This document shows, piece after piece, positions 17,820 to 28,323 of a stretch of 34,884 nt of DNA (position 1 is its first letter; every line of letters starts with the position of its first letter). The DNA comes from Micrococcales bacterium (lineage in GTDB: Bacteria > Actinomycetota > Actinomycetes > S36-B12 > CAIYMF01): the NCBI GenBank assembly GCA_024641605.1, contig JAHECT010000006.1, forward strand, positions 1 through 34,884, in the 5' to 3' direction. A model generated the notes under the pieces. The model was not told the DNA's origin and did not search any database. It saw only the letters and a program-made list of their open reading frames with translations. The position numbers were made by a program, and so were the translations under genes.

Positions 17820-18788
17820 TCACGACCCGGTCACGCCGTACGCCGCCAGCGCGGCACGGGCGCTCGCACGAGCCCGTTCCGCGAGGTCGGGGCGGTCGAC
17901 GACGCGGACCGCGGGCCCCGAGCGCAGGAGCAGCGCCACCAGCCACCGCTCGTCGGCCACCGGGAGCACCACGCGCAGATGGCCGCCACCCAGGTCGGTG
18001 ACGGCGTCCACGGGGTGCTCCTCGGCGATCCAGGCCACCTCGGGATCGAGGTCGAGGGTCACCGGGGTGCCCTCGGGTCGCAGGATGCCCGCCCCGAGGT
18101 CCACCGGCGCCGCGTCGCGGGGCACGTCGGCCGCCTCGTCGAGCACCGCCACGGACTCGATCCGGTCCAGGCGGAAGGTGCGCACCGCCCCCGCCTGCCG
18201 GCACCACGCCTCGAGGTAGCTGCGCCCGTCGAGGGCGAGCACGCGCATGGGGTCGACGGTCCGGTCGCTGGGCTCGCCCGTGGCCGACACGTAGGCCAGG
18301 CGCAGAGCGCGTCCGTCGGCGAGCGCCGTCGTGACGGCCTCCGCCACGCCGTCGGCCACCCGGTCCGCCGCCAGGTCGACGGTGACGCGATCCGCGGCCT
18401 GCATCGCGGTGCCGGCCGCCTGCTCGAGCTTGTGGGTGGCCGAGGCCAGGGCCCCGCGGTCGTGCGGTCCGGGCACCTGGGCGAGCACGCGCAGAGCCAC
18501 GAGCAGCGAGGCCGCCTCGTCGGGCGAGAGCCGGAGCGGTCGCGTGAGGCTCTGCGGGTCGAGCACGTGGATGCGCCGGTCGTCGTCCCAGAACTGGATG
18601 TCCACCAGATCGCCGTGCATGTGGCCGGGCCGACCGGACACGATGAGCAGGTAGAGGTCCTCCTGCAGCTGCTCGACGGACACCCCGAAGTGCTCGGCGG
18701 CCTCGTCGAGGGTCACCCCGTCGTGCGCGACGAGCCAGGGCACGAGCGCCAGCAGGCGCGAGAGCCGGGTGGCTGCGGAATCGGTCAC
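17820..18788 (-). CDS. pafC: WYL-domain transcriptional regulator PafC
   Basis: HTH plus WYL-type domain (RALRLAYVSATGEPSDRTVDPMRVLALDGRSYLEAWCRQAGAVRTFRLDRI); overlaps the pafB 3' end; proteasome context. Confidence 0.88.
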   Translation of the reverse strand: MTDSAATRLSRLLALVPWLVAHDGVTLDEAAEHFGVSVEQLQEDLYLLIVSGRPGHMHGDLVDIQFWDDDRRIHVLDPQSLTRPLRLSPDEAASLLVALRVLAQVPGPHDRGALASATHKLEQAAGTAMQAADRVTVDLAADRVADGVAEAVTTALADGRALRLAYVSATGEPSDRTVDPMRVLALDGRSYLEAWCRQAGAVRTFRLDRIESVAVLDEAADVPRDAAPVDLGAGILRPEGTPVTLDLDPEVAWIAEEHPVDAVTDLGGGHLRVVLPVADERWLVALLLRSGPAVRVVDRPDLAERARASARAALAAYGVTGS

Positions 18789-19747
18789 GGGCCCTCCTCG
18801 ACGAGCACCCGCAGCCGGCGCACCACGGCGGCGCGGAGGCTCTCGGGCTCCTCGACCACCACGGCCGGACCGAACCCGACGAGCTCGCGGGCGAGAGCCT
18901 CGTCGTCGGCGAAGTCCAGGACGAGGCGCTCGTGCCCCCCGTCCAGCACGACGCGCTGGCGCGCGCGGCGGCGCAGGGACGCGGCGCCCGGCCCCACGAT
19001 GACGACGGCCGTGCGGTCCCCCCCGTCACGGGCGGCCGAGGCGATCATCGTGATCGGGTCGGCGTCGGCAGGGATGTCGTAGGCGCCAGGAGCGCCCAAC
19101 CCCGCCGGGGTCCCGACGATGCGGGACAGCCGGAACACGCGTGCCGCCTCGCGATCGAGGTCGTGCCCGACCAGGTACCAGTGGCCGCGCCGGGAAGCGA
19201 CACCCCACGGCTGCACGCGGCGGGCCGTGGGCTCGACGTCCCCGGGCCGCCGGTAGCCGAACGCGACGGCTCGTCGTGCTGCCACGGCGTCGAGCAGGAT
19301 CGGGAACGCGGGCTCCGCGGTGGCGATGCGGGTCTCGACGCCGACGACCTCGCGGCCGGCCGCGGCACCGCTGGCCTCGAGCTTGCGCAGGGCCTGCTGA
19401 GCCGCCGGTCCGAGGGCGGCCTGCTCCCAGACCCGGGCGGCGATGCCCAGCACGGTGGCCTCGTCAGCGGTGAGCTCGACCTCGGGCAGGGCGTAGTCCT
19501 CGAACGCGATGCGGTAGCCCTCGATGCCGCCGGCGCCGTCGGAGCCCTCCACGGTGTCGATCGGGATGCCCATCCCGCGCAGCTCGTCCTTGTCGCGCTC
19601 GAACATCCGCTCGAAGGCCTCGTCCGAGGGACTCTCGGCGTACGCGCGGATGACCGACCGCAGCTCGGACTTGGGCATGGGACGCCCGACCGACATGAGC
19701 GCGAACAGCAGGTTGAGCAGCCGTTCGGTGCGCGCGCTCTGGCTCAT
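18785..19747 (-). CDS. pafB: WYL-domain transcriptional regulator PafB
   Basis: SARTERLLNLLFALMSVGRPMPKSELR HTH; RAVAFGYRRPGDVEPTARRVQPWGVASRRGHWYLVGHDLDREAARVFRLSRI WYL domain. Confidence 0.9.
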   Translation of the reverse strand: MSQSARTERLLNLLFALMSVGRPMPKSELRSVIRAYAESPSDEAFERMFERDKDELRGMGIPIDTVEGSDGAGGIEGYRIAFEDYALPEVELTADEATVLGIAARVWEQAALGPAAQQALRKLEASGAAAGREVVGVETRIATAEPAFPILLDAVAARRAVAFGYRRPGDVEPTARRVQPWGVASRRGHWYLVGHDLDREAARVFRLSRIVGTPAGLGAPGAYDIPADADPITMIASAARDGGDRTAVVIVGPGAASLRRRARQRVVLDGGHERLVLDFADDEALARELVGFGPAVVVEEPESLRAAVVRRLRVLVEEGP

Positions 19748-19751
19748 CGCC

Positions 19752-20114
19752 TCAGCGGACGTCGAGCAGGTCGATCACGAAGATCAGGGTCTTGCCGGAG
19801 AGCCGGTGCCCTCCGCCCGCGGGGCCGTAGGCCAGCAGCGGCGGGATGACCAACTGACGGCGACCGCCGACCTTCATCCCGGGGATGCCGTCCTGCCAGC
19901 CCTGGATGAGCCCGCGCAGGGGGAACTCGATCGGCTCGCCGCGGTTCCACGACGAGTCGAACTCCTCGCCGGAGCCGAACTCGACGCCGAGGTAGTGGAC
20001 CAGGACCTGGGCGCCCGGCGTCGCCTCGGCGCCATCCCCGACCACCAGGTCGGTGATGACGAGCTCGGTCGGCTCGTCGCCCCCGGGGAAGTCGATCTCG
20101 GGCTTCTCGCTCAT
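19752..20114 (-). CDS. FKBP-type peptidyl-prolyl isomerase (cytosolic)
   Basis: VLVHYLGVEFGSGEEFDSSWNRGEPIEFPLRGLIQGWQDGIPGMKVGGRRQLVIPPLLAYG; no signal peptide; RBS GCAGGAG. Confidence 0.93.
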   Translation of the reverse strand: MSEKPEIDFPGGDEPTELVITDLVVGDGAEATPGAQVLVHYLGVEFGSGEEFDSSWNRGEPIEFPLRGLIQGWQDGIPGMKVGGRRQLVIPPLLAYGPAGGGHRLSGKTLIFVIDLLDVR

Positions 20115-20145
20115 GAGCGCTCCTGCGGTCGGTGGTGGGTGGACT

Positions 20146-20652
20146 CTACGGCGAGGAGACCAGGTCGACGACGAACACGAGGTTCTCGTTCGGCTGGATT
20201 CCGCTGCCCGGAGGCGGGTTGGCGCCGTAGGCCTGGTCGCCGGGGATCACGAGCAGACGACGGCCGCCGGGGCGCATGCCCGGGATCCCGTCCTGCCAGC
20301 CCTGGATGACCCCGGACAGCGGGAACTGGATCGTCTGACCGCGATCCCAGGAGGAATCGAACTCCTGACCGGTGGTGCCGCCGACTCCGACGTAGTGCAC
20401 CGTCACGGTCGCGCCCGCCTCGACCGTGTCGCCCGTGCCCTCGTCGATGTCGGAGATGACCAGCTCGCTCACCGTCGCGGTCTCCTCGGAGACGGTCACG
20501 GTCGGTTTGGCGCCCAGGTCGCCGGTCACGGTGACCCCGCCCGTGGGCGAGGGGACCGAGCCGAAGTCCTCGTCGGGGGTCGAGCTCGAGCCGCAGGCGG
20601 ACAGGATCAGGGCGGCCGCGAGGGCCGCCGCGGGAACGAGTCGTCGCATCAC
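20146..20652 (-). CDS. FKBP-type peptidyl-prolyl isomerase, lipoprotein
   Basis: Signal peptide with lipobox LSAC; VTVHYVGVGGTTGQEFDSSWDRGQTIQFPLSGVIQGWQDGIPGMRPGGRRLLVIPGDQAYG. Confidence 0.92.
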   Translation of the reverse strand: MMRRLVPAAALAAALILSACGSSSTPDEDFGSVPSPTGGVTVTGDLGAKPTVTVSEETATVSELVISDIDEGTGDTVEAGATVTVHYVGVGGTTGQEFDSSWDRGQTIQFPLSGVIQGWQDGIPGMRPGGRRLLVIPGDQAYGANPPPGSGIQPNENLVFVVDLVSSP

Positions 20653-20696
20653 GCCACGACCCTAACCTCCGCCGGAACAGCGGTCCGACGCGGGGA

Positions 20697-22061
20697 TCAC
20701 ATGCCCGCGATCAGCTTCTCGACCCGCTCGTCGACCGACCGGAACGGGTCCTTGCACAGCACCGTGCGCTGCGCCTGGTCGTTGAGCTTGAGGTGCACCC
20801 AGTCCACGGTGAAGTCGCGGCGCCGCTCCTGGGCGCGCCGGATGAAGTCGCCCCGCAGGCGCGCCCGGGTGGTCTGCGGGGGGACGGACTTGGCCTCGAA
20901 GGTCGCCAGGTCGGTGCCGACGCGCGCCACCGACCCGCGGTTCTGCAGCAGGTAGAACAGCCCTCGGTCCCGGGTGATGTCGTGGTAGGCGAGGTCGATC
21001 TGCGCGATCCGGGGGCTGGACAGCGAGAGATCGTGCTTGGCCATGTAGCGCTCGATGAGCCGCAGCTTGATCACCCAGTCGATCTCGCGCTCCACCGAGG
21101 ACAGGTCCTCGGTCTCCACCGCCGTGACGGTGCGCTGCCACAGGTCGAGGACGCGCGCGTGCACCGGGTCCTCGGAGAGCCCGCGCCGGTCCGCGAAGTC
21201 GCGCGCGCGCTCGAGGAACTCCGTCTGGATCTGCAGGGCCGAGAGCTCACGACCGTTGGCGAGACGCACGGTCCGGCGCCCCGTCGGGTCGTGGCTGATC
21301 TCGCGGATGGCACGGATGGGGTTCTCGAGGGTCATGTCGCGCATGACCGCGCCGGACTCGAGCATCCGCAGGACCAGGTCGGTCGAGCCGACCTTGAGCA
21401 TCGTGGTGGTCTCGCTCATGTTGGAGTCGCCCACGATGACGTGGAGGCGGCGGTAGCGCTCGGCGTCGGCATGCGGCTCGTCGCGTGTGTTGATGATCGG
21501 GCGCGACCGGGTGGTCGCGCTCGAGACGCCCTCCCAGATGTGCTCGGCGCGCTGGCTCACGCAGTAGACGGCGCCGCGCGGCGTCTGGAGGACCTTCCCG
21601 GCACCGGTGATGATCTGGCGGGAGACGAAGAACGGGATGAGCGCGTCGGCGAGGCGGCCGAACTCGCCGTGCCGACCCACGAGGTAGTTCTCGTGGCATC
21701 CGTACGAGTTGCCCGCCGAGTCGGTGTTGTTCTTGAAGAGGTAGACGTCGCCGGCGATGCCCTCCTCCTGGAGGCGGCGCTCCGCATCGACGAGCAGGCC
21801 CTCCAGGATCCGCTCCCCCGCCTTGTCATGCACGACGAGCGAGACGACGTCGTCGCACTCGGGCGTGGCGTACTCGGGATGGCTGCCGACGTCGAGGTAG
21901 AGGCGCGCACCGTTGCGGAGGAAGACGTTGCTGGATCGGCCCCAGGACACGACGCGCCGGAAGAGGTAGCGGGCGACCTCGTCGGGCGAGAGACGCCGCT
22001 GCCCCCGGAAGGTGCAGGTGACGCCGTACTCGGTCTCGATCCCGAAGATCCGCCGCTCCAC
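20697..22061 (-). CDS. pafA: Pup--protein ligase PafA
   Basis: [37 protein letters not shown]...[16 protein letters not shown]...[21 protein letters not shown]. Confidence 0.96.
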   Translation of the reverse strand: MERRIFGIETEYGVTCTFRGQRRLSPDEVARYLFRRVVSWGRSSNVFLRNGARLYLDVGSHPEYATPECDDVVSLVVHDKAGERILEGLLVDAERRLQEEGIAGDVYLFKNNTDSAGNSYGCHENYLVGRHGEFGRLADALIPFFVSRQIITGAGKVLQTPRGAVYCVSQRAEHIWEGVSSATTRSRPIINTRDEPHADAERYRRLHVIVGDSNMSETTTMLKVGSTDLVLRMLESGAVMRDMTLENPIRAIREISHDPTGRRTVRLANGRELSALQIQTEFLERARDFADRRGLSEDPVHARVLDLWQRTVTAVETEDLSSVEREIDWVIKLRLIERYMAKHDLSLSSPRIAQIDLAYHDITRDRGLFYLLQNRGSVARVGTDLATFEAKSVPPQTTRARLRGDFIRRAQERRRDFTVDWVHLKLNDQAQRTVLCKDPFRSVDERVEKLIAGM

Positions 22062-22111
22062 GTCCCCACCCTAGGCAGGTGCCGCGCCGGCCGCAGGTTG
22101 CCGCGCGGCGG

Positions 22112-22852
22112 CTACTCCGGCTCGCCGGCGGCGTCGTCGGAGTCGTCCTCCGTGCCCAGGAGCTCGGCGAGGCGTCCCCCGGTGATCCGACGGAACTTGC
22201 GCCGGGGCCGGTCCCGGTCGAGCACGGCGACCTCGAGCTGGGCGGGCGTGAGCGTGCGCGGCTCTCCCCCGCCGTTGCCCGCCGGCGTCTGGGCCAGCTG
22301 GTCGACCGCCAGACGCACCGCCTCCTCGAGCGGCATCGCGTCGTGCCAGGCGTCGGCGAGCGCGGTCGTGATCTGGTCAGCCTGCCCGCCCATCGCCACG
22401 AACCCGTGCTCGTCGCCGACGGACCCGTCGAAGGTGAGCCGGTAGAGCTGGTCCTCGTGCGGCGAGTCGCCGACCTCCGCCACCACGATCTCCACCTCGT
22501 AGGGCTTCTGCGTCTCGGTGAAGATGGTCCCCAGGGTCTGGGCGTAGGCGTTCGCGAGGCTGCGGCCGGTCACGTCGCGACGGTCGTAGGAGTACCCCCG
22601 CAGATCGGCCAGGCGCACACCGGCCACGCGCAGGTTCTCGAACTCGTTGTACTTGCCCACCGCGGCGAACGCGATGCGGTCGTAGATCTCGGAGATCTTG
22701 TGCAGGGCGCGCGAGGGGTTCTCGGCCACGAACAGCAGCCCGCCCGCGTACTGCATCACGACGACGCTGCGGCCCCGGGCGATGCCCTTGCGGGCGTAGT
22801 CGGCCTTGTCCTTGATGACCTGCTCGGGCGAGACGTAGAACGGCATGCTCAC
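22112..22852 (-). CDS. prcA: 20S proteasome alpha subunit PrcA
   Basis: [50 protein letters not shown] 22852 preceded by GGAGGA. The longer ORF-track start (23524) is out-of-frame overlap with prcB. Confidence 0.95.
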   Translation of the reverse strand: MSMPFYVSPEQVIKDKADYARKGIARGRSVVVMQYAGGLLFVAENPSRALHKISEIYDRIAFAAVGKYNEFENLRVAGVRLADLRGYSYDRRDVTGRSLANAYAQTLGTIFTETQKPYEVEIVVAEVGDSPHEDQLYRLTFDGSVGDEHGFVAMGGQADQITTALADAWHDAMPLEEAVRLAVDQLAQTPAGNGGGEPRTLTPAQLEVAVLDRDRPRRKFRRITGGRLAELLGTEDDSDDAAGEPE

Positions 22853-22868
22853 GGGTGGACTCCTCCGG

Positions 22869-23687
22869 TCAGCCGAGCGGGGCGACGGGTCCGTCGGGAC
22901 GCTGCTGGCGCGCCTGGACCACGCTGCGAACCAGGGGGTCGAGCTCGGACTCGGGCAGGCGACGGTAGCCGTCCGCATCGACCATCGCGACGACGGGGAG
23001 GATGCCGCGTGCGAGGTCGGGCCCGCCGGTGGCCGAGTCGTCGTCCGCGGCGTCGTAGAGGCTCTCGACCGCGACCGTGACGGCCTCAGTCGCCGAGAGG
23101 TCCTCGCGCCAGAGCTTCTTGAGCGCGCCCCGGGAGAAGATCGACCCCGACCCCACGCCGTGGTGGCGGTGCTCCTCGTAGCGGCCGCCGGTGACGTCGT
23201 AGCTGAAGATCCGGCCCGTGCCGGTCTCGGCGTCGTACCCGGCGAACATCGGCACGACCGCCAGCCCCTGCATGGCCAGGCCCAGGTTGCCCCGGAGCAG
23301 GGTCGACAGCCGGTTCGCCTTGCCGTCCAGGGACAGGGACGCGCCCTCGATCTTCTCGTAGTGCTCGAGCTCGACCTGGAACAGTCGCACCATCTCGACG
23401 GCCAGCCCGGCCGTGCCCGCGATGCCCACGCAGCTGGACTCGTCGGCCGGGAAGACCTTCTCGATGTCTCGCTGGGCGATGACGTTGCCCATCGTGGCGC
23501 GACGGTCGCCCGCCATGACGACACCGCCGGGGTAGGTCACCGACACGATGGTCGTGCCGTGCGGCGCGCCGAGCACCTGCCCCGCGGGGAGGTCGCGCCC
23601 GTTCGGCAGGAGCGTGGGATCGTGCGCGGCCAGGAACTCGGCGAACGAGGACGAGCCCGGGGCGAGGAACGCCGGGGGCAGGGTCAT
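22869..23687 (-). CDS. prcB: 20S proteasome beta subunit PrcB, with propeptide
   Basis: [40 protein letters not shown]; inferred catalytic Thr45; ATG overlaps the pup TGA. Confidence 0.95.
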   Translation of the reverse strand: MTLPPAFLAPGSSSFAEFLAAHDPTLLPNGRDLPAGQVLGAPHGTTIVSVTYPGGVVMAGDRRATMGNVIAQRDIEKVFPADESSCVGIAGTAGLAVEMVRLFQVELEHYEKIEGASLSLDGKANRLSTLLRGNLGLAMQGLAVVPMFAGYDAETGTGRIFSYDVTGGRYEEHRHHGVGSGSIFSRGALKKLWREDLSATEAVTVAVESLYDAADDDSATGGPDLARGILPVVAMVDADGYRRLPESELDPLVRSVVQARQQRPDGPVAPLG

Positions 23688-23896
23688 CACTGCCCGCCCT
23701 TCTGCACGAATCCCCGGACGAACTCCTCGGCGTTGGTCTCCAGCGCCTCGTCGATGTCCTCGAGGATCGCGTCGATGTCCGCGTCGAGGGCTTCCTTGCG
23801 CTCGGCGAGGTCGGCCGCGACCTCGGCGGTCTCCTCGACCTGGTCCTCGGCCGGGCGCGACCGGTGCTGCTGCTCCCCGCTGTCACGCGTGGGCAT
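23687..23896 (-). CDS. pup: Prokaryotic ubiquitin-like protein Pup (69 aa)
   Basis: [70 protein letters not shown]-terminal GGQ; RBS AGGAGGT. Confidence 0.96.
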   Translation of the reverse strand: MPTRDSGEQQHRSRPAEDQVEETAEVAADLAERKEALDADIDAILEDIDEALETNAEEFVRGFVQKGGQ

Positions 23897-23943
23897 GGCC
23901 ACCTCCTGCGACGCTGCACCCGGCGGGAGGCCGGGCGACGCGT

Positions 23944-23958
23944 TCGACCCTACCCACG
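23944..23958 (-). promoter_or_regulatory. pup promoter element CGTGGGTAGGGTCGA (-10 TAGGGT)
   Basis: Plus strand TCGACCCTACCCACG; identical 15-mer upstream of mpa. Confidence 0.6.
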
Positions 23959-23990
23959 CGCCGGGCCTCTCGCTCCCCCGACACGAAGCG

Positions 23991-25508
23991 TCAGCGCAGC
24001 GCGAGCGCCGCGACCAGCTCGAGGGCCGTGGGGCTGCGGTCGAGGAGATCACCGACGTGGGCCCGCGTTCCCCTCAGCGGTTCGAGCGTGGGCACGCGCT
24101 GCAGTGCGTCCTGCCCCGGGATGTCGAAGATGACCGAGTCCCAGGAGGCGGCGGCGATCGAGTCCGGGTAGCGGCGCATGCACTCGCCCCGGAACCAGGC
24201 GCGCGTGTCCGTCGGCGGCGTCCTCACTGCCGCGTCGACCTCGACGTCCGAGGTCAGGCGCAGGAGCGACCCCCGGGCCTGCAACCGCTGGGCAAGGCCC
24301 TTCTCCGGTCGCACGTCGCTGTACTGCAGGTCGACGAGGTGCAGTCGGGCGTCGTCCCAGTCGACGCCGTCGCGGTCGCGGTAGCCCTGCAGGATCTGCA
24401 GCTTGGCCACCCAGTCGAGCTCACCCGCGAGGGACATCGGCTCGACCTCGAGCCGGGTCAGCACCGATTCCCACCTCGCCAGCACGTCGAGGGTCTGCTC
24501 GTCGGCATCGTTGCCGAAACGGTCCTCGACGTACTTGCGCGCCTGCTCGAGGAACTCCAGCTGCATCTGGAGCGCCGTGATGCGCCGGCCGGACGCGAGC
24601 GCGACGCGGTGGGTCAGGGTGCTGTCGTGGCTGACGGCGTGGATCTCCTCGACCGGCCGCTCCAACGTGAGGTCCAGGTCGAGCGCACCGTCCTCGAGCA
24701 TCGACAGGATCAGCGACGTCGTGCCGAGCTTGAGGTAGGTGGAGACCTCGGCGAGGTTCGCGTCACCGACGATCACATGCAGCCGCCGGTACTTCTCGGG
24801 ATCGGCGTGCGGCTCGTCCCGCGTGTTGATGATCGGCCGCTTCAGGGTGGTCTCGAGCCCCACCTCCACCTCGAAGAAGTCGGCCCGCTGCGAGATCTGG
24901 AACCCGTGGCTGCGGCCGTCCTGCCCGATGCCCACCCGGCCGGCGCCGGTCACCACCTGACGGGACACGAAGAACGGTGTCAAGTGACGCACCACGTCCG
25001 CGAACGGGGTCGCCCGGCTCATCAGGTAGTTCTCGTGGGTCCCGTAGGACGCGCCCTTGTTGTCGGTGTTGTTCTTGTACAGGTTGACCGGCTGGGCTCC
25101 CGGCATCGACCGGATCAGGTCCACCGCCCGGGCCATGATGCGCTCGCCGGCCTTGTCCCACACCAGCGCGTCGCGAGGGTTGGTGACCTCGGGGCTGGAG
25201 TACTCCGGGTGTGCGTGGTCGACGTAGAGGCGTGCGCCGTTGGTGAGGATGACGTTGGCCAGCCCGAGGTCCTCGTCGGTCAGCTGGCTCGGGTCCGCGT
25301 CAGCACGCGTCAGGTCGAAGCCGCGCGCGTCACGGAGCGGGGTCTCCTCGTCGTAGTCCCACCGAGCCTTCCCCCGCCCGGCCCCGAGCACCGAGCCGGC
25401 GTAGGCGTTGACCACCTGGGAGCTGGTGAGCATCGCGTTGACGTGCGGGTGGCCGGGCACGGACACGCCGTACTCCGTCTCGATCCCCATCACACGCCGC
25501 ACGGACAT
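23991..25508 (-). CDS. dop: Pup deamidase/depupylase Dop
   Basis: [21 protein letters not shown]...[15 protein letters not shown]...[23 protein letters not shown]; PafA/Dop fold with a long N-terminal Dop loop. Start at MSVRRV (25508), not the track start. Confidence 0.95.
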   Translation of the reverse strand: MSVRRVMGIETEYGVSVPGHPHVNAMLTSSQVVNAYAGSVLGAGRGKARWDYDEETPLRDARGFDLTRADADPSQLTDEDLGLANVILTNGARLYVDHAHPEYSSPEVTNPRDALVWDKAGERIMARAVDLIRSMPGAQPVNLYKNNTDNKGASYGTHENYLMSRATPFADVVRHLTPFFVSRQVVTGAGRVGIGQDGRSHGFQISQRADFFEVEVGLETTLKRPIINTRDEPHADPEKYRRLHVIVGDANLAEVSTYLKLGTTSLILSMLEDGALDLDLTLERPVEEIHAVSHDSTLTHRVALASGRRITALQMQLEFLEQARKYVEDRFGNDADEQTLDVLARWESVLTRLEVEPMSLAGELDWVAKLQILQGYRDRDGVDWDDARLHLVDLQYSDVRPEKGLAQRLQARGSLLRLTSDVEVDAAVRTPPTDTRAWFRGECMRRYPDSIAAASWDSVIFDIPGQDALQRVPTLEPLRGTRAHVGDLLDRSPTALELVAALALR

Positions 25509-25629
25509 GTCTCGAGGGTACGTCGCCCACGCGCGCGACCGCCCGCTGGCGGCCACGGCGTTTCGGATCCTGACGCACCCGAGCACCGCGACCTGCGGCC
25601 GTGGCACGGGAAGACCGCTCAGAGGCAGG

Positions 25630-27276
25630 TCAGAGGTACTGCCCCGTGTTGGCGACGGTGTCGATCGAGCGCCCGGCCTCGGTGCCCTGCTTGCCCTGGA
25701 TGAGGGTGCGGATGAAGATGATCCGCTCGCCCTTCTTGCCCGAGATGCGCGCCCAGTCGTCAGGGTTGGTGGTGTTGGGCAGATCCTCGTTCTCGCGGAA
25801 CTCGTCGACGCACGCGGTCAGCATGTGCTGGACACGGATGCCGCGCTGACCGGTGTCGAGCAGGTCCTTGATGGCCATCTTCTTCGCCCGGGCGACGATG
25901 TTCTCGATCATGGCGCCCGAGTTGAAGTCCTTGAAGTAGAGGATCTCCTTGTCGCCGTTGGCGTAGGTGACCTCGAGGAAGCGGTTCTCCTCGGACTCGG
26001 TGTACATGCGCTCGACGGCCCGCTGGATCATCCCCTGGCACGTCGCGACCGGGTCGCCGCCGTGCTCGGCGAGATCGTCCGGGTGCAGCGGGAGGTCCGC
26101 GGTGAGGTACTTGGAGAAGATGTCTCCGGCGCCCTGGGCGTCGGGACGCTCGATCTTGATCTTCACGTCGAGCCGACCTGGGCGCAGGATCGCCGGGTCG
26201 ATCATGTCCTCGCGGTTCGACGCACCGATCACGATGACGTTCTCGAGCCCCTCCACGCCGTCGATCTCGCTGAGCAGCTGCGGCACGATCGTGTTCTCGA
26301 CGTCGCTGGACACGCCCGAGCCGCGGGTGCGGAACAGCGAGTCCATCTCGTCGAAGAACACGATGACCGGCATGCCCTCCGAGGCCTTCTCCCGCGCGCG
26401 CTGGAACACGAGCCGGATGTGGCGCTCGGTCTCGCCGACATACTTGTTGAGCAGCTCGGGGCCCTTGATGTTGAGGAAGAACGAGCGGCCCTCGGGGCGG
26501 CCCTCCACCTCGGCCACCTTCTTGGCGAGGGAGTTCGCCACCGCCTTCGCGATGAGCGTCTTGCCGCAGCCGGGCGGTCCGTAGAGCAGGATCCCCTTGG
26601 GCGGCCGGAGCTTGTGCTCGCGGAACAGGTCCGCGTGCAGGTAGGGCAGCTCGACGGCGTCGCGGATCTCCTCGATCTGCGGGCCGAGTCCCCCGATGTC
26701 GGCGTAGTCGATGTCGGGGACCTCCTCGAGCACGAGCTCCTCGACCTCGGCCTTCGGGATCCGCTCGAAGACGTACTGGGAGCGCGGCTCGAGCAGCAGC
26801 GAGTCCCCCGCTCGGATCGGCGACCCCACCAGTGGCGCCGCGAGCCGGACGACCTTCTCCTCGTCGGTGTGGCCGATGACGAGCGCGCGGTCGCCACCCT
26901 CGAGGATCTCCTTGAGCATGACGACCTCGCCGTGCCGCTCGAACTCGCGCACCGCGACGACGTTCATGGCCTCGTTGAGGACGACCTCCTGCCCGGGGGC
27001 CAGAGCCTCGGCATCGACGTCGGGGCTGACGACGACCCGCATCTTGCGACCGGCGGTGAAGACGTCCACCGAACCGTCGTCGTGCAGCTCGAGGAACACG
27101 CCGTAGCCGCTCGGCGGCTCGGCGAGCCGGTCGACCTCCGCCTTGAGGGCCACGATCTGGTCGCGCGCCTCGCGCAGGGTCGTGACCAGTCGCTGGTTCT
27201 GCGCGGTCGCCGCGGCGAGCTCGGCCTGCAGCGCGGCGTAACGCGCGTCAGCCAGTCGGTCGTCGGAATAGGACAT
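25630..27276 (-). CDS. mpa: Proteasome-associated AAA ATPase Mpa/ARC
   Basis: N-terminal coiled coil, OB domains, [15 protein letters not shown] Walker [10 protein letters not shown] Walker B, C-terminal GQYL. Confidence 0.96.
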   Translation of the reverse strand: MSYSDDRLADARYAALQAELAAATAQNQRLVTTLREARDQIVALKAEVDRLAEPPSGYGVFLELHDDGSVDVFTAGRKMRVVVSPDVDAEALAPGQEVVLNEAMNVVAVREFERHGEVVMLKEILEGGDRALVIGHTDEEKVVRLAAPLVGSPIRAGDSLLLEPRSQYVFERIPKAEVEELVLEEVPDIDYADIGGLGPQIEEIRDAVELPYLHADLFREHKLRPPKGILLYGPPGCGKTLIAKAVANSLAKKVAEVEGRPEGRSFFLNIKGPELLNKYVGETERHIRLVFQRAREKASEGMPVIVFFDEMDSLFRTRGSGVSSDVENTIVPQLLSEIDGVEGLENVIVIGASNREDMIDPAILRPGRLDVKIKIERPDAQGAGDIFSKYLTADLPLHPDDLAEHGGDPVATCQGMIQRAVERMYTESEENRFLEVTYANGDKEILYFKDFNSGAMIENIVARAKKMAIKDLLDTGQRGIRVQHMLTACVDEFRENEDLPNTTNPDDWARISGKKGERIIFIRTLIQGKQGTEAGRSIDTVANTGQYL

Positions 27277-27303
27277 GACCACCTCCCGGGCTGGGGCTCC
27301 TGA

Positions 27304-27318
27304 TCGACCCTACCCACG
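27304..27318 (-). promoter_or_regulatory. mpa promoter element CGTGGGTAGGGTCGA (-10 TAGGGT)
   Basis: Plus strand TCGACCCTACCCACG, identical to the copy upstream of pup. Confidence 0.6.
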
Positions 27319-27394
27319 TCGGCCCGGGATCCGCGCGTCGTGACCCGCGCCGTCGTGTCGCAACCGACCCGTGATCCGACCCTGCGGACGACCG

Positions 27395-28306
27395 TCAGGT
27401 GGGCAGCTCGTAGTCCTCGCCATAGGCACCCTTCGCCGGACGCGTGCGCCGCGGAGGCAGAACGGTGCCCTCGGCCAGGCGCCGGGTCGAGAGGAGGAAG
27501 CCGGTGTGCCCGTTCATGGTGTGGTCCGGGCGGACGGCGAGCCCCTCGAGGTGCCAGGTCCGCAGCAGAGTCTCCTGCGCGCGCGGCTCGGTCCACCGGC
27601 CGTCGAGGCGCAGGGCCTCGACCGTGCGCGACATCTGCGTCGTCGTCGCGACGTACGCCACGAGCACGCCTCCCGGGACGAGCGCCTCGGCCACCACCGG
27701 GATGCAGTCCCACGGCGCCAGCATGTCGAGCACGACACGGTCGAACTCGGTGTCCGTACCGTCCGCCATCCGGGCGCGCAGGGTCGGGGTGAGGTCCCCG
27801 ACGGTCAGCGTCCACGCCGGGTGCGGGCTGCCGAAGAACAGCTCGACGTTGCCGCGCGCGACGTCGGCGAAGTCCTGGCGCCGCTCGTAGGAGGAGACGT
27901 GGCCGTCGTCACCGACCGCGCGCAGCAGGGAGCAGGTGAGCGCGCCCGAGCCGACCCCGGCCTCCAGCACCCGGGCCCCCGGGTAGAGGTCGGCGAGCCC
28001 CACGATCGTGGCCGCGTCCTTGGGGTAGACGATCGTCGCGCCGCGCGGCATCGACAGCACGAAGTCGCTGAGCAGCGGGCGCAGGGCGAGGTAGGGCGTG
28101 CCCTGCACGGACGTGACGACGATCCCCTCGGGCCGGCCGATGATGTCGTCGTGGGACACGGCGCCCTTGGCCGAGTGGAACTGCTTGCCCGCGCCCAGCG
28201 TGATGGTGTGCATCCGCTTCTTGGGATCGGTCAGCTGGACCCGGTCGCCCTCACGGAAGGTGCCGCGCCGGTGGTCCGCCCCGGTGGGAGCCGCAGGTCG
28301 TGTCAT
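27395..28306 (-). CDS. trmI: tRNA (adenine-N1-)-methyltransferase TrmI
   Basis: VVYPKDAATIVGLADLYPGARVLEAGVGSGALTCSLLRAVGDDGHVSSYERRQDFADVARGNVE; next to mpa. Confidence 0.92.
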   Translation of the reverse strand: MTRPAAPTGADHRRGTFREGDRVQLTDPKKRMHTITLGAGKQFHSAKGAVSHDDIIGRPEGIVVTSVQGTPYLALRPLLSDFVLSMPRGATIVYPKDAATIVGLADLYPGARVLEAGVGSGALTCSLLRAVGDDGHVSSYERRQDFADVARGNVELFFGSPHPAWTLTVGDLTPTLRARMADGTDTEFDRVVLDMLAPWDCIPVVAEALVPGGVLVAYVATTTQMSRTVEALRLDGRWTEPRAQETLLRTWHLEGLAVRPDHTMNGHTGFLLSTRRLAEGTVLPPRRTRPAKGAYGEDYELPT

Positions 28307-28323
28307 GCGTGCAAGGCTACGGC

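Noticed and set aside
20793-22445. 550-aa plus-strand ORF
   Set aside because: Antisense to pafA and the prcA 3' end.
22853-23524. N-terminal extension of the PrcA ORF
   Set aside because: Out-of-frame translation of prcB; the PrcA N-terminus [11 protein letters not shown] with RBS fits the known start.
22845-25703. 952-aa plus-strand ORF
   Set aside because: Antisense shadow of prcB, pup and dop, which have unmistakable conserved motifs; long antisense ORFs are expected at high GC, and the product is charged low-complexity with no domain.
25408-27303. 631-aa plus-strand ORF
   Set aside because: Complement of mpa; typical G+C shadow translation (repeated VDVDL/HDRV-like composition), no motif.
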